DNA of 64,000 nucleotides. Source: UBA6770 sp965661115 (GTDB lineage Bacteria > Bacteroidota > Bacteroidia > Flavobacteriales_G > Salibacteraceae). A program made the position numbers and the translations under genes. Below are positions 42,111 to 50,106 of the stretch, piece by piece (positions within the stretch are counted from its first letter, which is position 1; each line of letters starts with the position of its first letter). Under the pieces are notes generated by a model. That model made no database searches. It was not told where the DNA came from and saw nothing but the letters and a program-made list of their open reading frames with translations. Location of the stretch: positions 35,688 through 99,687 of the forward strand of contig CBFICO010000001.1 in assembly GCA_965661115.1 (NCBI GenBank). The letters are read 5' to 3'.

Positions 42111-42686
42111 TTGGAAATAAGTAAAGAAATACTCGACGGCTGTAAAGCCAACAAACGAAAAGCGCAATTTTTGCTTTACAAGCAGTGCTACAACATTTTG
42201 TTAAGTGTTTGTTTACGCTATGAATCTAATAAAGAAGATGCTGAATTTCTGCTCAACCAAGGTTTCTTAAAAATTGTAACCAAAATAGAATCCTTTAAAG
42301 GAAATCGACCATTTGAAGCTTGGATTCGCAGAATTATGATCAACACCATAATTGACGATTACAGAAAACACAACAAAGACCGAAACATTATCCAATTTAA
42401 GGATATACTCAACGACGGCACCGAAAACGAATGGGTAGAGTACAACGCTGCGGATTTGAATTTTGAAGCAGAAGAACTACTAAGTTTTATCGAAAAACTC
42501 CCTGCTGAAAGTAAAAAGGTTTTTGTGTTGTATGCTATTGATGGCTATGCGCACAAAGAAATTGCAGAAATGTTAGATATTTCTGATGGAACATCAAAGT
42601 GGCATGTGTCGTTTGCAAGAAAAAAACTGAGAGAATTAATTGCACAATCTATTGAGCAAGAAGCAAATAGAGCGGGTAATATATGA
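42111..42686 (+). CDS. ECF-type RNA polymerase sigma factor, TTG start
   Basis: A 191-residue sigma-70-family factor. Region 2 includes CLRYESNKEDAEFLLNQGF and the promoter-melting part PFEAWIRRIMINTIIDDYRK; region 4 is a clear helix-turn-helix (LPAESKKVFVLYAIDGYAHK then EIAEMLDISDGTSKWHVSFA). There is no ATG near the frame start, so TTG at 42111, correctly spaced after the promoter box, is the likely start. The stop overlaps the next ATG (ATGA), so the anti-sigma-like protein is translationally coupled. Confidence 0.92.
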   Translation: MEISKEILDGCKANKRKAQFLLYKQCYNILLSVCLRYESNKEDAEFLLNQGFLKIVTKIESFKGNRPFEAWIRRIMINTIIDDYRKHNKDRNIIQFKDILNDGTENEWVEYNAADLNFEAEELLSFIEKLPAESKKVFVLYAIDGYAHKEIAEMLDISDGTSKWHVSFARKKLRELIAQSIEQEANRAGNI

Positions 42687-43933
42687 GAGAAGAAAGTAAT
42701 ATAGATAAACTGTTTAGAGAAGGGCTTAGCGTTGCTCAACCTCATGCATTTAATGAAGCTGCGTGGGATAATATGAGTGCTATGCTAGATCAAAAACAAA
42801 GCTTTAGCTGGCAACGAGTTGGTAAGCTTGCTTCTGCTGCTATGTTTTTAAGTACCTTATTTATTGCCAGCAATCAATTACCAGTTGAAACAGAAACCTC
42901 TTTGATTGTTCAAAATCAAACGGAATCTGCAATTAACGCTATTATTGAAGGGGCTTCAATTGAAAACCGCGCTCAAACAGAGAATGCTCAAGCTAGTCTT
43001 ACAAGTTCAGCAAAAGAACAAGCAGCTACCGATAGAAATGGGTCTGATTTATTAGCGGAATCGTTTACGCCTAAACCTGCTTCGCAAATTTCTGTTTCGG
43101 TTAAGGAAGAGTCAACTGAAAACACAGAGGATGTTGAATCATTTAAATCTGAAACTGCGTCTTCCGAGATTGCATTTACTTCAAATGCAATTAATAAACT
43201 TGAACCAGCACCGGCTGATTTAGGAGGTGTTCTCGGAACAACTACCGACGGGTTAGCGCTTAACGATGATTATGCTGGATTTGACCCCGTTGACCCAGAG
43301 AGTTTACCCAAAAATAAACGTCAATCCATTGGTTTTTATGGTGGATTTACACTTGAAAATGGATTGGCCTCGACAACTGATATGGGTATTCACAATTTAC
43401 TGTATGTAGGTGGATTAACATATAGCTTTGAACTTTCGGAAAACATCAGCTTAAACACTAGAATTGGGTATAGAAGTAAGTCGGGCAAAGGAATTGAATT
43501 AAGCAGAACTCAGACAACATATGGTTTCGGAAAATCGACATCTACCCAAACATTAGCGCTAAACCGTTTGCATTATGCAGAAATGCCTTTAGAAGTTAAT
43601 TACAACTTAAAGGGAAAACACAACATACTAGTTGGTGCAAGTACAAGTTATTTAGTTGCAGTAAATAGTCAGCTAGAAGAAACTAAAACCGAATCACTTA
43701 AAGAATCTCAAAGTACTACTACCTCTAGCTGGGACTATCAAGAAGGGTTGCAGAATATTGACCTCAACCTAAGAGTTGGATACGATTATAACTTATCTAA
43801 CAATTTGAAGATTGGTGGACAAGTTCAATATGGTTTAACCGATATAACAAGCAATCAGGTTTACGAAGTACAAGACAACAGCAACAATATGGAGGTACGT
43901 GTTACGCTTAAATACAACCCATTCAAATTCTAA
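42683..43933 (+). CDS. Anti-sigma-like head fused to an outer-membrane beta-barrel-type domain
   Basis: A 416-residue protein. The first 40 residues (DKLFREGLSVAQPHAFNEAAW) resemble the cytoplasmic part of Bacteroidota anti-sigma factors; one hydrophobic helix (about 44-64) follows, then a Ser/Thr/Glu-rich linker of about 150 residues, and from about 215 a set of amphipathic beta strands ending in aromatic VTLKYNPFKF, like small OMP barrels. Coupled to the sigma gene upstream and, by TAATG, to the lipoprotein gene downstream. A role in sensing the envelope is inferred from arrangement. Confidence 0.75.
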   Translation: MREESNIDKLFREGLSVAQPHAFNEAAWDNMSAMLDQKQSFSWQRVGKLASAAMFLSTLFIASNQLPVETETSLIVQNQTESAINAIIEGASIENRAQTENAQASLTSSAKEQAATDRNGSDLLAESFTPKPASQISVSVKEESTENTEDVESFKSETASSEIAFTSNAINKLEPAPADLGGVLGTTTDGLALNDDYAGFDPVDPESLPKNKRQSIGFYGGFTLENGLASTTDMGIHNLLYVGGLTYSFELSENISLNTRIGYRSKSGKGIELSRTQTTYGFGKSTSTQTLALNRLHYAEMPLEVNYNLKGKHNILVGASTSYLVAVNSQLEETKTESLKESQSTTTSSWDYQEGLQNIDLNLRVGYDYNLSNNLKIGGQVQYGLTDITSNQVYEVQDNSNNMEVRVTLKYNPFKF

Positions 43934-45048
43934 TGAAAAAATGGTTGTACATATTGTCCGCTTTTGTAGTGTTTGCTTCGTGTAAAAAAGAAGAGCTTCA
44001 GCCTAATATTGACGATACTCCTGAGTTTTTTGTTAATGGTGAGATTGACGGTAAAGAACTAAAATTAGTTGCCGGCGATAACGATTATTACATGTTCAGC
44101 AGCCATTCTACAAACGACAACAATGTTCAGCAGTTTATTGGTGAATTAAAAACTGAAAACTGCGAAACTGGTTGCCCAGAATCGCTTGAGATTATCTACA
44201 CCAATGAACAAGGTCCAGCAGAACAAATTGCAAGTGAGCCGCTACTAAAAACTGGTTTTAAATCTTTTACTAACCCCAATGCTGGCAACGAAATAGAAGT
44301 TTCGTTTAACCCAGAAGAATCGTATACCAGTAAAGCTGTAAAAGTAGAGTATACTTGGGAATTTGGTGATGGAACCATTAGCCACGAAAAAAACCCCAAG
44401 CACGTTTTTACTGGCAACGAAGAGTTTTATGAAGTGAACCTAAAAGTGAAAACTTCAAAGGGTTGCGAGAGTGAAATCAAAAACAGAGTTTATACGGAAT
44501 CTAAAGCGGAAACAGATTTTGTAATCACACAAACGCAACAATCCTTGGCGTTTAAGCCAGAGGTGAAAGAAGTTACCCCTCAAAACTATTTGTGGGAGTT
44601 TGAAAGTGGCAACACTGCTAGTACTCCATACGTGGATTATCAGTCGGACCCGAAAAAAGGAATTGAGCAAGTTTGCCTTACAGTTACGGACGAAAACGGG
44701 AATAAATCTCAGCGTTGCAAGAACCTAATTCTTAAGCAGGAATATGCTTTCTGTGCAGCAAATTACGCTTATAAAAGTGGTAAAAGAGAAGATCCAAATG
44801 GAGATTTACAGTTGGGCACTGTTTACCTAAAATATACGGACGCAACGGGAACTGTATTTTACTCAAAACCAACTAATAAAGAGGCGTTTGAGTTAACCTC
44901 AATTGAAGATTACGACCTAAACGAAAACGGTGAACCAACCAAAAAAATCAGCTTTGCAGCTAATACTGAACTGGTTTCTGCAGAAGGTGAAAAAATTACC
45001 GTTTCCAACCTTACCGGCTCCGTTGCGATAGCCTATCCCGGCAAATAG
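43933..45048 (+). CDS. PKD-domain lipoprotein, third gene of the sigma operon
   Basis: A 371-residue lipoprotein (FASC, Cys17, then KKEE). It has an N-terminal beta region (about 30-115), a PKD domain (about 115-190, YTWEFGDGTISHEKNPKHVF), a second PKD-like domain (about 195-265, NYLWEFESGN...CLTVTDENGN) and a C-terminal beta domain. The start overlaps the preceding stop by one base. It may be the surface partner of the sigma/anti-sigma pair; function unknown. It overlaps the convergent trpS end by 16 bp. Confidence 0.8.
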   Translation: MKKWLYILSAFVVFASCKKEELQPNIDDTPEFFVNGEIDGKELKLVAGDNDYYMFSSHSTNDNNVQQFIGELKTENCETGCPESLEIIYTNEQGPAEQIASEPLLKTGFKSFTNPNAGNEIEVSFNPEESYTSKAVKVEYTWEFGDGTISHEKNPKHVFTGNEEFYEVNLKVKTSKGCESEIKNRVYTESKAETDFVITQTQQSLAFKPEVKEVTPQNYLWEFESGNTASTPYVDYQSDPKKGIEQVCLTVTDENGNKSQRCKNLILKQEYAFCAANYAYKSGKREDPNGDLQLGTVYLKYTDATGTVFYSKPTNKEAFELTSIEDYDLNENGEPTKKISFAANTELVSAEGEKITVSNLTGSVAIAYPGK

Positions 45049-46010
45049 CCACTGGCTTTTCTTATTCTTGCTAAAACTCCCTTAGCTATAAATCTAGCTT
45101 TTTCTGCACCTTCTAACAATACTTTATCGAGCTCATTTTTGTTCTCCATAAAATAATTGTAACGCTCGCGCTGAGTAGAGTATTTCTCTATAATCAACTC
45201 AAAAATATCCCGCTTTACATGACCGTACCCATAACCTCCTGCCGTGTATTTGTTGCTCATTTCTTCGGTTTGCTCGTAAGTAGCAAGCAGCTTGTAAATA
45301 GCAAATGCATTACAATCATCTGGATCTTTTGGGTCCTCTAGTGGTGTTGAATCCGTAACAATAGAGTTGACCTGTTTTTTTAACTGCTTTTCGGGCAAGA
45401 AGATGTTTATGATGTTATCTCTAGACTTGCTCATTTTGTTACCGTCTCTACCTGGAATAAGCATCGTGTCTTTCTGAACCATATCCTTTGGCAATACAAA
45501 AGTTTCACCCATTTGGTGGTTAAACCTGCTGGCTACATCTCTGGTAATTTCTAAGTGTTGCAATTGATCTTTACCCACTGGAACGTATTCTGCATCGTAT
45601 AAAAGAATATCGGCAGCCATTAGCATAGGGTATGTAAACAAACCCGCATTAACATCTTGTAATCTGTCGGCTTTGTCTTTAAACGAATGGGCAAGTGTTA
45701 ATCGTTGAAAAGGAAAATAACAACTTAAATACCAAGAGAGTTCTGCAGTTTCTGGTACATCACTCTGGCGGTAGAAAACCGTTTTATCGGTATCTAAACC
45801 AAAAGCTAACCACGTTGCGGCAACACTGTAAGTGTTTTCTAATAATGTTTTTGCATCCTTAATCTGGGTAAGCGAATGCATGTCTGCAATAAACAAAAAC
45901 GAATCGTTTTTTGGATCGTTCGCCATTTCTATAGCAGGTGAAATTGCGCCTAATATATTTCCCAAATGTGGGGTGCCTGTGCTTTGTATGCCTGTAAGTA
46001 CTCTTGCCAT
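45033..46010 (-). CDS. trpS: Tryptophanyl-tRNA synthetase
   Basis: Class I synthetase of 325 residues that charges tRNA-Trp. The ATP-binding HIGH-type motif reads GTPHLGNILG (12-21) and the KMSKS loop is intact in GRDGNKMSKSRDN. DQLQHLEITRDVA is the tRNA/Trp-binding region. Own promoter box. The 3' end overlaps the lipoprotein gene of the sigma operon by 16 bp. Confidence 0.97.
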   Translation of the reverse strand: MARVLTGIQSTGTPHLGNILGAISPAIEMANDPKNDSFLFIADMHSLTQIKDAKTLLENTYSVAATWLAFGLDTDKTVFYRQSDVPETAELSWYLSCYFPFQRLTLAHSFKDKADRLQDVNAGLFTYPMLMAADILLYDAEYVPVGKDQLQHLEITRDVASRFNHQMGETFVLPKDMVQKDTMLIPGRDGNKMSKSRDNIINIFLPEKQLKKQVNSIVTDSTPLEDPKDPDDCNAFAIYKLLATYEQTEEMSNKYTAGGYGYGHVKRDIFELIIEKYSTQRERYNYFMENKNELDKVLLEGAEKARFIAKGVLARIRKASGYLPG

Positions 46011-46029
46011 TTATTTATTCTTGGAAGCT

Positions 46030-46038
46030 GCAAATGTA
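46030..46038 (-). promoter_or_regulatory. -7 promoter box of trpS
   Basis: The minus strand reads TACATTTGC, exact match to TAnnTTTG, 19 bp before the ATG at 46010. Confidence 0.65.
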
Positions 46039-46109
46039 GAGAAGGCTTGTAAGTATACAATGAATAGTAAACTATTACTCTAGTAAAAGCACGACCACTT
46101 GATTAAAAC

Positions 46110-46118
46110 TATTTTTGC
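46110..46118 (+). promoter_or_regulatory. -7 promoter box of the acyltransferase-gatC operon
   Basis: TATTTTTGC matches TAnnTTTG, with the ATG at 46124 only 5 bp later, which suggests a nearly leaderless transcript. A TTG inside the box (46115) is in frame. Confidence 0.5.
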
Positions 46119-46123
46119 TTTCT

Positions 46124-46870
46124 ATGTTTTTAGAAATCATAAAGCGCCCTTTTATTATACTGTGGAAGTTGTACTTCTTCATTTGGTTTCTGATTTCACT
46201 CATTCTGGTTTACCCAATTTTCTTATTCCTTTTTGGAAAGAAAAAACGATTCAAAACCGCGTTTAGACTCAAAAAATTTTGGTCTTGGTTTCTTTCGCTA
46301 ATAACCGGGGTTGTCTTGATCAGGAAAGGAAAAAAGAACTTTCCAAAACCGCCATACGTAGTAGTAAGTAACCACAGCAGCTACTTCGATATAATTTTAA
46401 TTTACCCTTTGGTCCCAGATTATTTTACCATTATCGGAAAGGCCGAAATAATGTCGTGGCCATTATTTAATATTTTCTTTACCAAAGGAATGAATATACC
46501 CGTTGACAGAAGAAGTAGAACCGACGGCCACCGAGCTTATACCCGCTCGGTTGAGGAATTAAAAAAAGGCAATTGTATGGTGCTTTTTCCTGAAGGAACT
46601 ATTCCGGATAACGTTCCAAAACTAAAACGCTTTAAGAATGGAGCATTTAAGCTTGCTATTGAGCAGCAAGTGCCTATTGTTCCCGTAACATTTACCAAAA
46701 ACTATAAGCGGTTGGAAAATGGTGGCTTCTTAAAAGCTCCAGCCACACCAGGACTTGCTCCAGCAATTATTCATAAGCCAATAGAAACTAAGGGCATGAC
46801 CGAAGAGGATGTTGTAAATTTGCGCGAGCAAGTTTTTGAGATTATAAACAGCGCTTTACCTAAGACATGA
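46124..46870 (+). CDS. 1-acyl-sn-glycerol-3-phosphate acyltransferase (PlsC-like)
   Basis: A 248-residue membrane enzyme that adds the second acyl chain in phosphatidic acid synthesis. An N-terminal membrane region (LYFFIWFLISLILVYPIFLF) is followed by the catalytic NHSSYFD (NHx4D), the segment GMNIPVDRRSR and FPEGTIPDN (substrate-binding). The ATG at 46124 is chosen as the TTG at 46115 belongs to the promoter box. Its stop overlaps the gatC ATG by 4 bp (ATGA). Confidence 0.9.
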   Translation: MFLEIIKRPFIILWKLYFFIWFLISLILVYPIFLFLFGKKKRFKTAFRLKKFWSWFLSLITGVVLIRKGKKNFPKPPYVVVSNHSSYFDIILIYPLVPDYFTIIGKAEIMSWPLFNIFFTKGMNIPVDRRSRTDGHRAYTRSVEELKKGNCMVLFPEGTIPDNVPKLKRFKNGAFKLAIEQQVPIVPVTFTKNYKRLENGGFLKAPATPGLAPAIIHKPIETKGMTEEDVVNLREQVFEIINSALPKT

Positions 46871-47157
46871 ACATAGACGATAAATTAATTGATAAAGTAG
46901 CGGGCCTTGCTAAACTAGAATTTGAAGGCGAGGAAAAAGAGAACATCAAAAAAGACCTATCTCGGATGTTAGATTTTGTAGAAAACCTACAAGCGGCAGA
47001 TACTAACGGCATTGAACCTTTAATTTACATTACTGAAGAAAAAGGAAGACTACGCAAAGACGAGAGCGCAGTAACCATTAGCAAAGCCGACGCACTCAAA
47101 AACGCTCCACAAAAAGACAGCTTCTACTTTAAAGTACCTAAGGTGCTAAAGAAGTAG
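46867..47157 (+). CDS. gatC: Asp-tRNA(Asn)/Glu-tRNA(Gln) amidotransferase subunit C
   Basis: A 96-residue helper subunit that stabilises GatA in the GatCAB complex. Typical are DDKLIDKVAGLAKLEFE, DLSRMLDFVENLQAADTNG and the C-terminal RLRKDES...FYFKVPKVL. Translationally coupled to the acyltransferase gene; gatA and gatB are not in the window. Confidence 0.93.
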   Translation: MNIDDKLIDKVAGLAKLEFEGEEKENIKKDLSRMLDFVENLQAADTNGIEPLIYITEEKGRLRKDESAVTISKADALKNAPQKDSFYFKVPKVLKK

Positions 47158-47173
47158 GGATGGCCTTTGTGTT

Positions 47174-47346
47174 CGTCATTCCGTAAGATTACTTGAGTTG
47201 ATTTTTTATAAAAAAATCAAAACGAAAGTTCTATACGGAATCTCTATACCCGAAATAGCTTCGCTGAGCTCCTCCTTCGGTTCCGTATAGAAGTGTCACA
47301 ACGAATTTCTTTCTGAAATTCTGTTCCACAATTCTTACAGAATGAC
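47174..47346. repeat. REP/MITE-like palindromic element, copy 2 (173 bp)
   Basis: Left end CGTCATTCC is identical to the element at 35090; GTCATTCCGTAAG (47175-47187) is inverted at 47334-47346 with one mismatch. Inside are perfect inverted repeats TTGATTTTTT / AAAAAATCAA (47198-47220) and a 12-bp TTCTATACGGAA / TTCCGTATAGAA (47229-47240, 47281-47292). No coding potential. It fills most of the gap between gatC and the next gene and may also stop transcription. Confidence 0.7.
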
Positions 47347-47377
47347 TAGACGAAGTTGGCTTTGAAACGGGAATTCC

Positions 47378-47816
47378 TTAATATTCATAAACCAAGGCCT
47401 CGCCAAATCTATGCACGCGAATTACCACTTTTCCGNNNNNNNNNNACGTCATCTGAAACAGATTGTAGTTTACTGATATCGAAACTGAATTCTTTTTCTG
47501 CTTCTTGCGCAACATCACAGGGCTTTCCTTTTGCTTTAAGTACCAAATCTACCTGTGGAGGCAAACTCTTTTTTACGCGTCCATTGTGCACTAAATCAAA
47601 CCCAGCATCACCACAATTAGCGTACTTAACCCGCACATTAAGGCAATCACCTTTTAAGTAAAGTTTAGAAACTCTAATGTTCTCATCAACATCTACTTGC
47701 ACATCTGGCGTAACTACCAACAATTGCTCACAACCCGTTTCAGTTTCGGTAGATTTCGATCCGTTTTTGCACCCAACTAAAAAAGCCAATGCTATTATAC
47801 CAATTACAATTCTCAT
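47378..47816 (-). CDS. Small hypothetical lipoprotein interrupted by the scaffold gap
   Basis: Lipobox LVGC (Cys16) followed by a beta-rich domain with several cysteines. The frame runs to the N gap at 47436-47445. With the drawn 10 Ns it would end in RKSGNSRA at 47409, but the next frame past the gap reads GKVVIRVHRFGEALVYEY before TAA at 47378-47380, a far more protein-like end. The true gap length is therefore probably not 10. The start overlaps the stop of the protease gene upstream (ATGA), so they form one operon. Function unknown. Confidence 0.65.
47436..47445. other. Scaffold gap (10 N)
   Basis: Ten unresolved bases inside the small lipoprotein gene. A run of exactly 10 usually marks a join of unknown length. 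Confidence 0.98.
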
Positions 47817-49504
47817 TCTACCACTAGTTTTTTATTAATAATTCTATTCCCTTCGGTTTGGAGCTGTACCAAGTAAATTCCTTTATTCCAAGTTGCTGTA
47901 GAAAAAGTAATTTCTTCATTTACAGCAACCACTTTATCCAAAATTAAAGCACCTGTGCTAGATAAAACTTTGAGCATTGTAACCTGCACACCAGTTGATT
48001 CTAGCACTACTTTATCTTTTGTTGGATTGGGATATAACGAAACTTGCTCATTCCAGTATTCTGAAACCTCATTAACAGTTAACGGTTGTTCGCTACATGG
48101 CCAATCAATTCCATCTAACATAGGCGTATGGTTGCTGCCGTCTAAATGCGGGTAAAGGCTAGATTCTGCATTGCCCAACCAACCCCAACCAAGGGTCATT
48201 TTTCCAAAGTAATCCGGAAAATCTGGACTTACTCCTTTGTCTTGGTCTTCTTTACAGGCCGAAGCACCTCCGGTTAATACGCCAACTACTCTTCCACTAT
48301 TGTTAAACAATGCTGACCCACTACTTCCTGGTTCTGAAACTCCTTTTCCATTATCCGTGTTTGCCCAATAAACCTCCCAGTGGGTATCTTCCATAATGCT
48401 TTTATCCCATTCCGATTCAATTGTAGCTGTATTGTAAGTAGATATCTTTTTGATATCGCCCGATGGATGGTGAATCATAATTCCACTTGGGCTTGCTACA
48501 TCGGTATGTTCCCAGCCCGCAAAATGAGGGTTATAAAACTCTTCAATAGTATTATCAAGCTTTACCAGTAACATATCTGGCCCGCCACTTCCGCGTCTTT
48601 TGGAGTGCGCCAATCGCTTACAACCGGTGTATGAACCCAAGCTTACATCACGCTCTCTTGGGTCTTTACAATCGGGTCCTTCGTAATTAAAATAAAACTG
48701 CCAATCTTTAAAGTTTTCTTCGGTTGCTTCCGAGGTTTCTAATACTTGACAATGATCGGCTGTTAGTACATAAGGCGTACAATCTTGCTGAGTGTTATTC
48801 ATTATGGTACCTGTACACCAACCTAAAAAATCGCCTGCTCTAACCTGAATTCGAACCACCGAGTTTTGTTGCTTACGCCAATTATCTCCTTCAGAGCAGT
48901 TTACATTTACTTGACAATTTTCTGAGTCGCCAAAATCTCTAGAACCAAATACATTTTCCTTCTTTGTTAAATTGCCAAAATTGTAGCCTAACTCAGTTAC
49001 TCTTAATCTAGGTTTAAGTTGAGACGAGCGGAAATATACCACCGTTATCTTAATCTTGTCGCCATTAATTTGTGAAGGCAACAATCGCTCGTTATCTACA
49101 TCTTGCTCACTAAACGGGCCGTAAATTTCACTTCCAGAGTGATTGCTAACGTATAATTTGGAACCGATGGGCAAAAACACGTCATCTAAAAAGACGGTTA
49201 GTCCTTTAGCATTTTCAGATTGCAACTCAATACTTTGATGCTGTAGATAATCGTCAATTACTTTTTCTGCAGAACCAACAAGCTCAGCGCTTACTGGAAT
49301 TACTTTACCGAAAGGAACTGTTTTTTTATGAGCTAAAGCACTTTCTTGAATCCTCAACATTTCAACTGCTGAAGGAGCATCAATGGAAATAATTTCTTTT
49401 GAGTTTACCTCAATATCTTTAACATACTGTGGCGCATCTGGCTTTAAAATTTGTGCGCTTAACCAAGTAGGCAGCAACAGAATTACAAGTAGTTTAATCT
49501 TCAT
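47813..49504 (-). CDS. Secreted trypsin-like serine protease with T9SS sorting domain
   Basis: A 563-residue exported protease related to lysyl endopeptidases. Signal peptide to WLSAQ (about 18), a beta pro-region (to about 205), then a chymotrypsin-fold domain: His in YVLTADHCQ, Asp in DMLLVKLD and Ser in EPGSSGSALFN, with many cysteines for disulfides. The T9SS domain starts VSLYPNPTKDKV and ends IINKKLVVE. The ATG at 49504 is chosen by the signal peptide. The small lipoprotein gene follows with a 4-bp overlap. Confidence 0.92.
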   Translation of the reverse strand: MKIKLLVILLLPTWLSAQILKPDAPQYVKDIEVNSKEIISIDAPSAVEMLRIQESALAHKKTVPFGKVIPVSAELVGSAEKVIDDYLQHQSIELQSENAKGLTVFLDDVFLPIGSKLYVSNHSGSEIYGPFSEQDVDNERLLPSQINGDKIKITVVYFRSSQLKPRLRVTELGYNFGNLTKKENVFGSRDFGDSENCQVNVNCSEGDNWRKQQNSVVRIQVRAGDFLGWCTGTIMNNTQQDCTPYVLTADHCQVLETSEATEENFKDWQFYFNYEGPDCKDPRERDVSLGSYTGCKRLAHSKRRGSGGPDMLLVKLDNTIEEFYNPHFAGWEHTDVASPSGIMIHHPSGDIKKISTYNTATIESEWDKSIMEDTHWEVYWANTDNGKGVSEPGSSGSALFNNSGRVVGVLTGGASACKEDQDKGVSPDFPDYFGKMTLGWGWLGNAESSLYPHLDGSNHTPMLDGIDWPCSEQPLTVNEVSEYWNEQVSLYPNPTKDKVVLESTGVQVTMLKVLSSTGALILDKVVAVNEEITFSTATWNKGIYLVQLQTEGNRIINKKLVVE

Positions 49505-49560
49505 TGAAAGGGAATTTTCAGTAAAAGTACTCACAATAATGCAAGATCATTTGCTAAAAT

Positions 49561-49569
49561 TATATTTGC
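49561..49569 (+). promoter_or_regulatory. -7 promoter box of the RidA-family gene
   Basis: TATATTTGC, exact TAnnTTTG match, 13 bp before the ATG at 49583. Confidence 0.6.
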
Positions 49570-49582
49570 AAAAACACTTATT

Positions 49583-50008
49583 ATGGAAGGAAAAATAAAC
49601 TCAGAAAACGCACCTAAAGCAGTTGGCGCATATCCACACGCACGTAAAGTTGGAAACTTATTATTCCTTTCAGGTGTTGGGCCAAGAGTAGCAAAGTCAA
49701 ATGAAAACGACAGCTCCGTACCTGGTTTAAAACTAGACCACAACGGCAACTTTGAAAAATTTGATTTTGAAGCTCAGGTTCACAGCGTTTTTGCTAATGT
49801 AAAAGCAGTACTAGAATCGTCTGGGTCAAGTTGGGACAACCTAGTGGACGTAACTGTTTTCTTAGTAGATATGAAGCGTGATTTTAAAACCTTCAACAGA
49901 ATTTACGCTGAGTATTTCAAAGAAAATCAACCGTGCAGAACTACCGTTGCTATCAATAGTTTACCTACACCAATTGCCATTGAGCTCAAGTGTATAGCTA
50001 AGGTTTAA
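49583..50008 (+). CDS. RidA-family protein, probably 2-aminomuconate deaminase
   Basis: A 141-residue YjgF/RidA-fold protein. Conserved features are APKAVGAYPHARKVGNLLFL, the loop SGVGPR and the C-terminal CRTTVAINSLPTPIAIELK with the catalytic-site Arg. Its YPH...SGxxPR pattern and length are closer to 2-aminomuconate deaminase than to general RidA; this would act in 3-hydroxyanthranilate breakdown after the 3-HAO encoded at 5.4 kb. The link is inferred from sequence look only; a general imine deaminase is the alternative. Confidence 0.75.
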   Translation: MEGKINSENAPKAVGAYPHARKVGNLLFLSGVGPRVAKSNENDSSVPGLKLDHNGNFEKFDFEAQVHSVFANVKAVLESSGSSWDNLVDVTVFLVDMKRDFKTFNRIYAEYFKENQPCRTTVAINSLPTPIAIELKCIAKV

Positions 50009-50094
50009 AAATCGGTTATCCTCAAATATTAAAGGTTGTAAAGCCTTTACTCCCTTTTATGTAAAGCCTGACTTCAGTTCTGTTTGGCTTCAAC

Positions 50095-50102
50095 TACTTT
50101 TG
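50095..50102 (+). promoter_or_regulatory. Possible -7 box of the two-component operon
   Basis: TACTTTTG matches TAnnTTTG only 4 bp before the GTG start at 50107; it would mean a leaderless message, or the box is accidental. Confidence 0.35.
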
Positions 50103-50106
50103 AGAT

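Noticed and set aside
47356..47661. Plus-strand frame across the N gap
   Set aside because: It is antisense to the lipoprotein gene and includes the undefined bases; no protein-like features.
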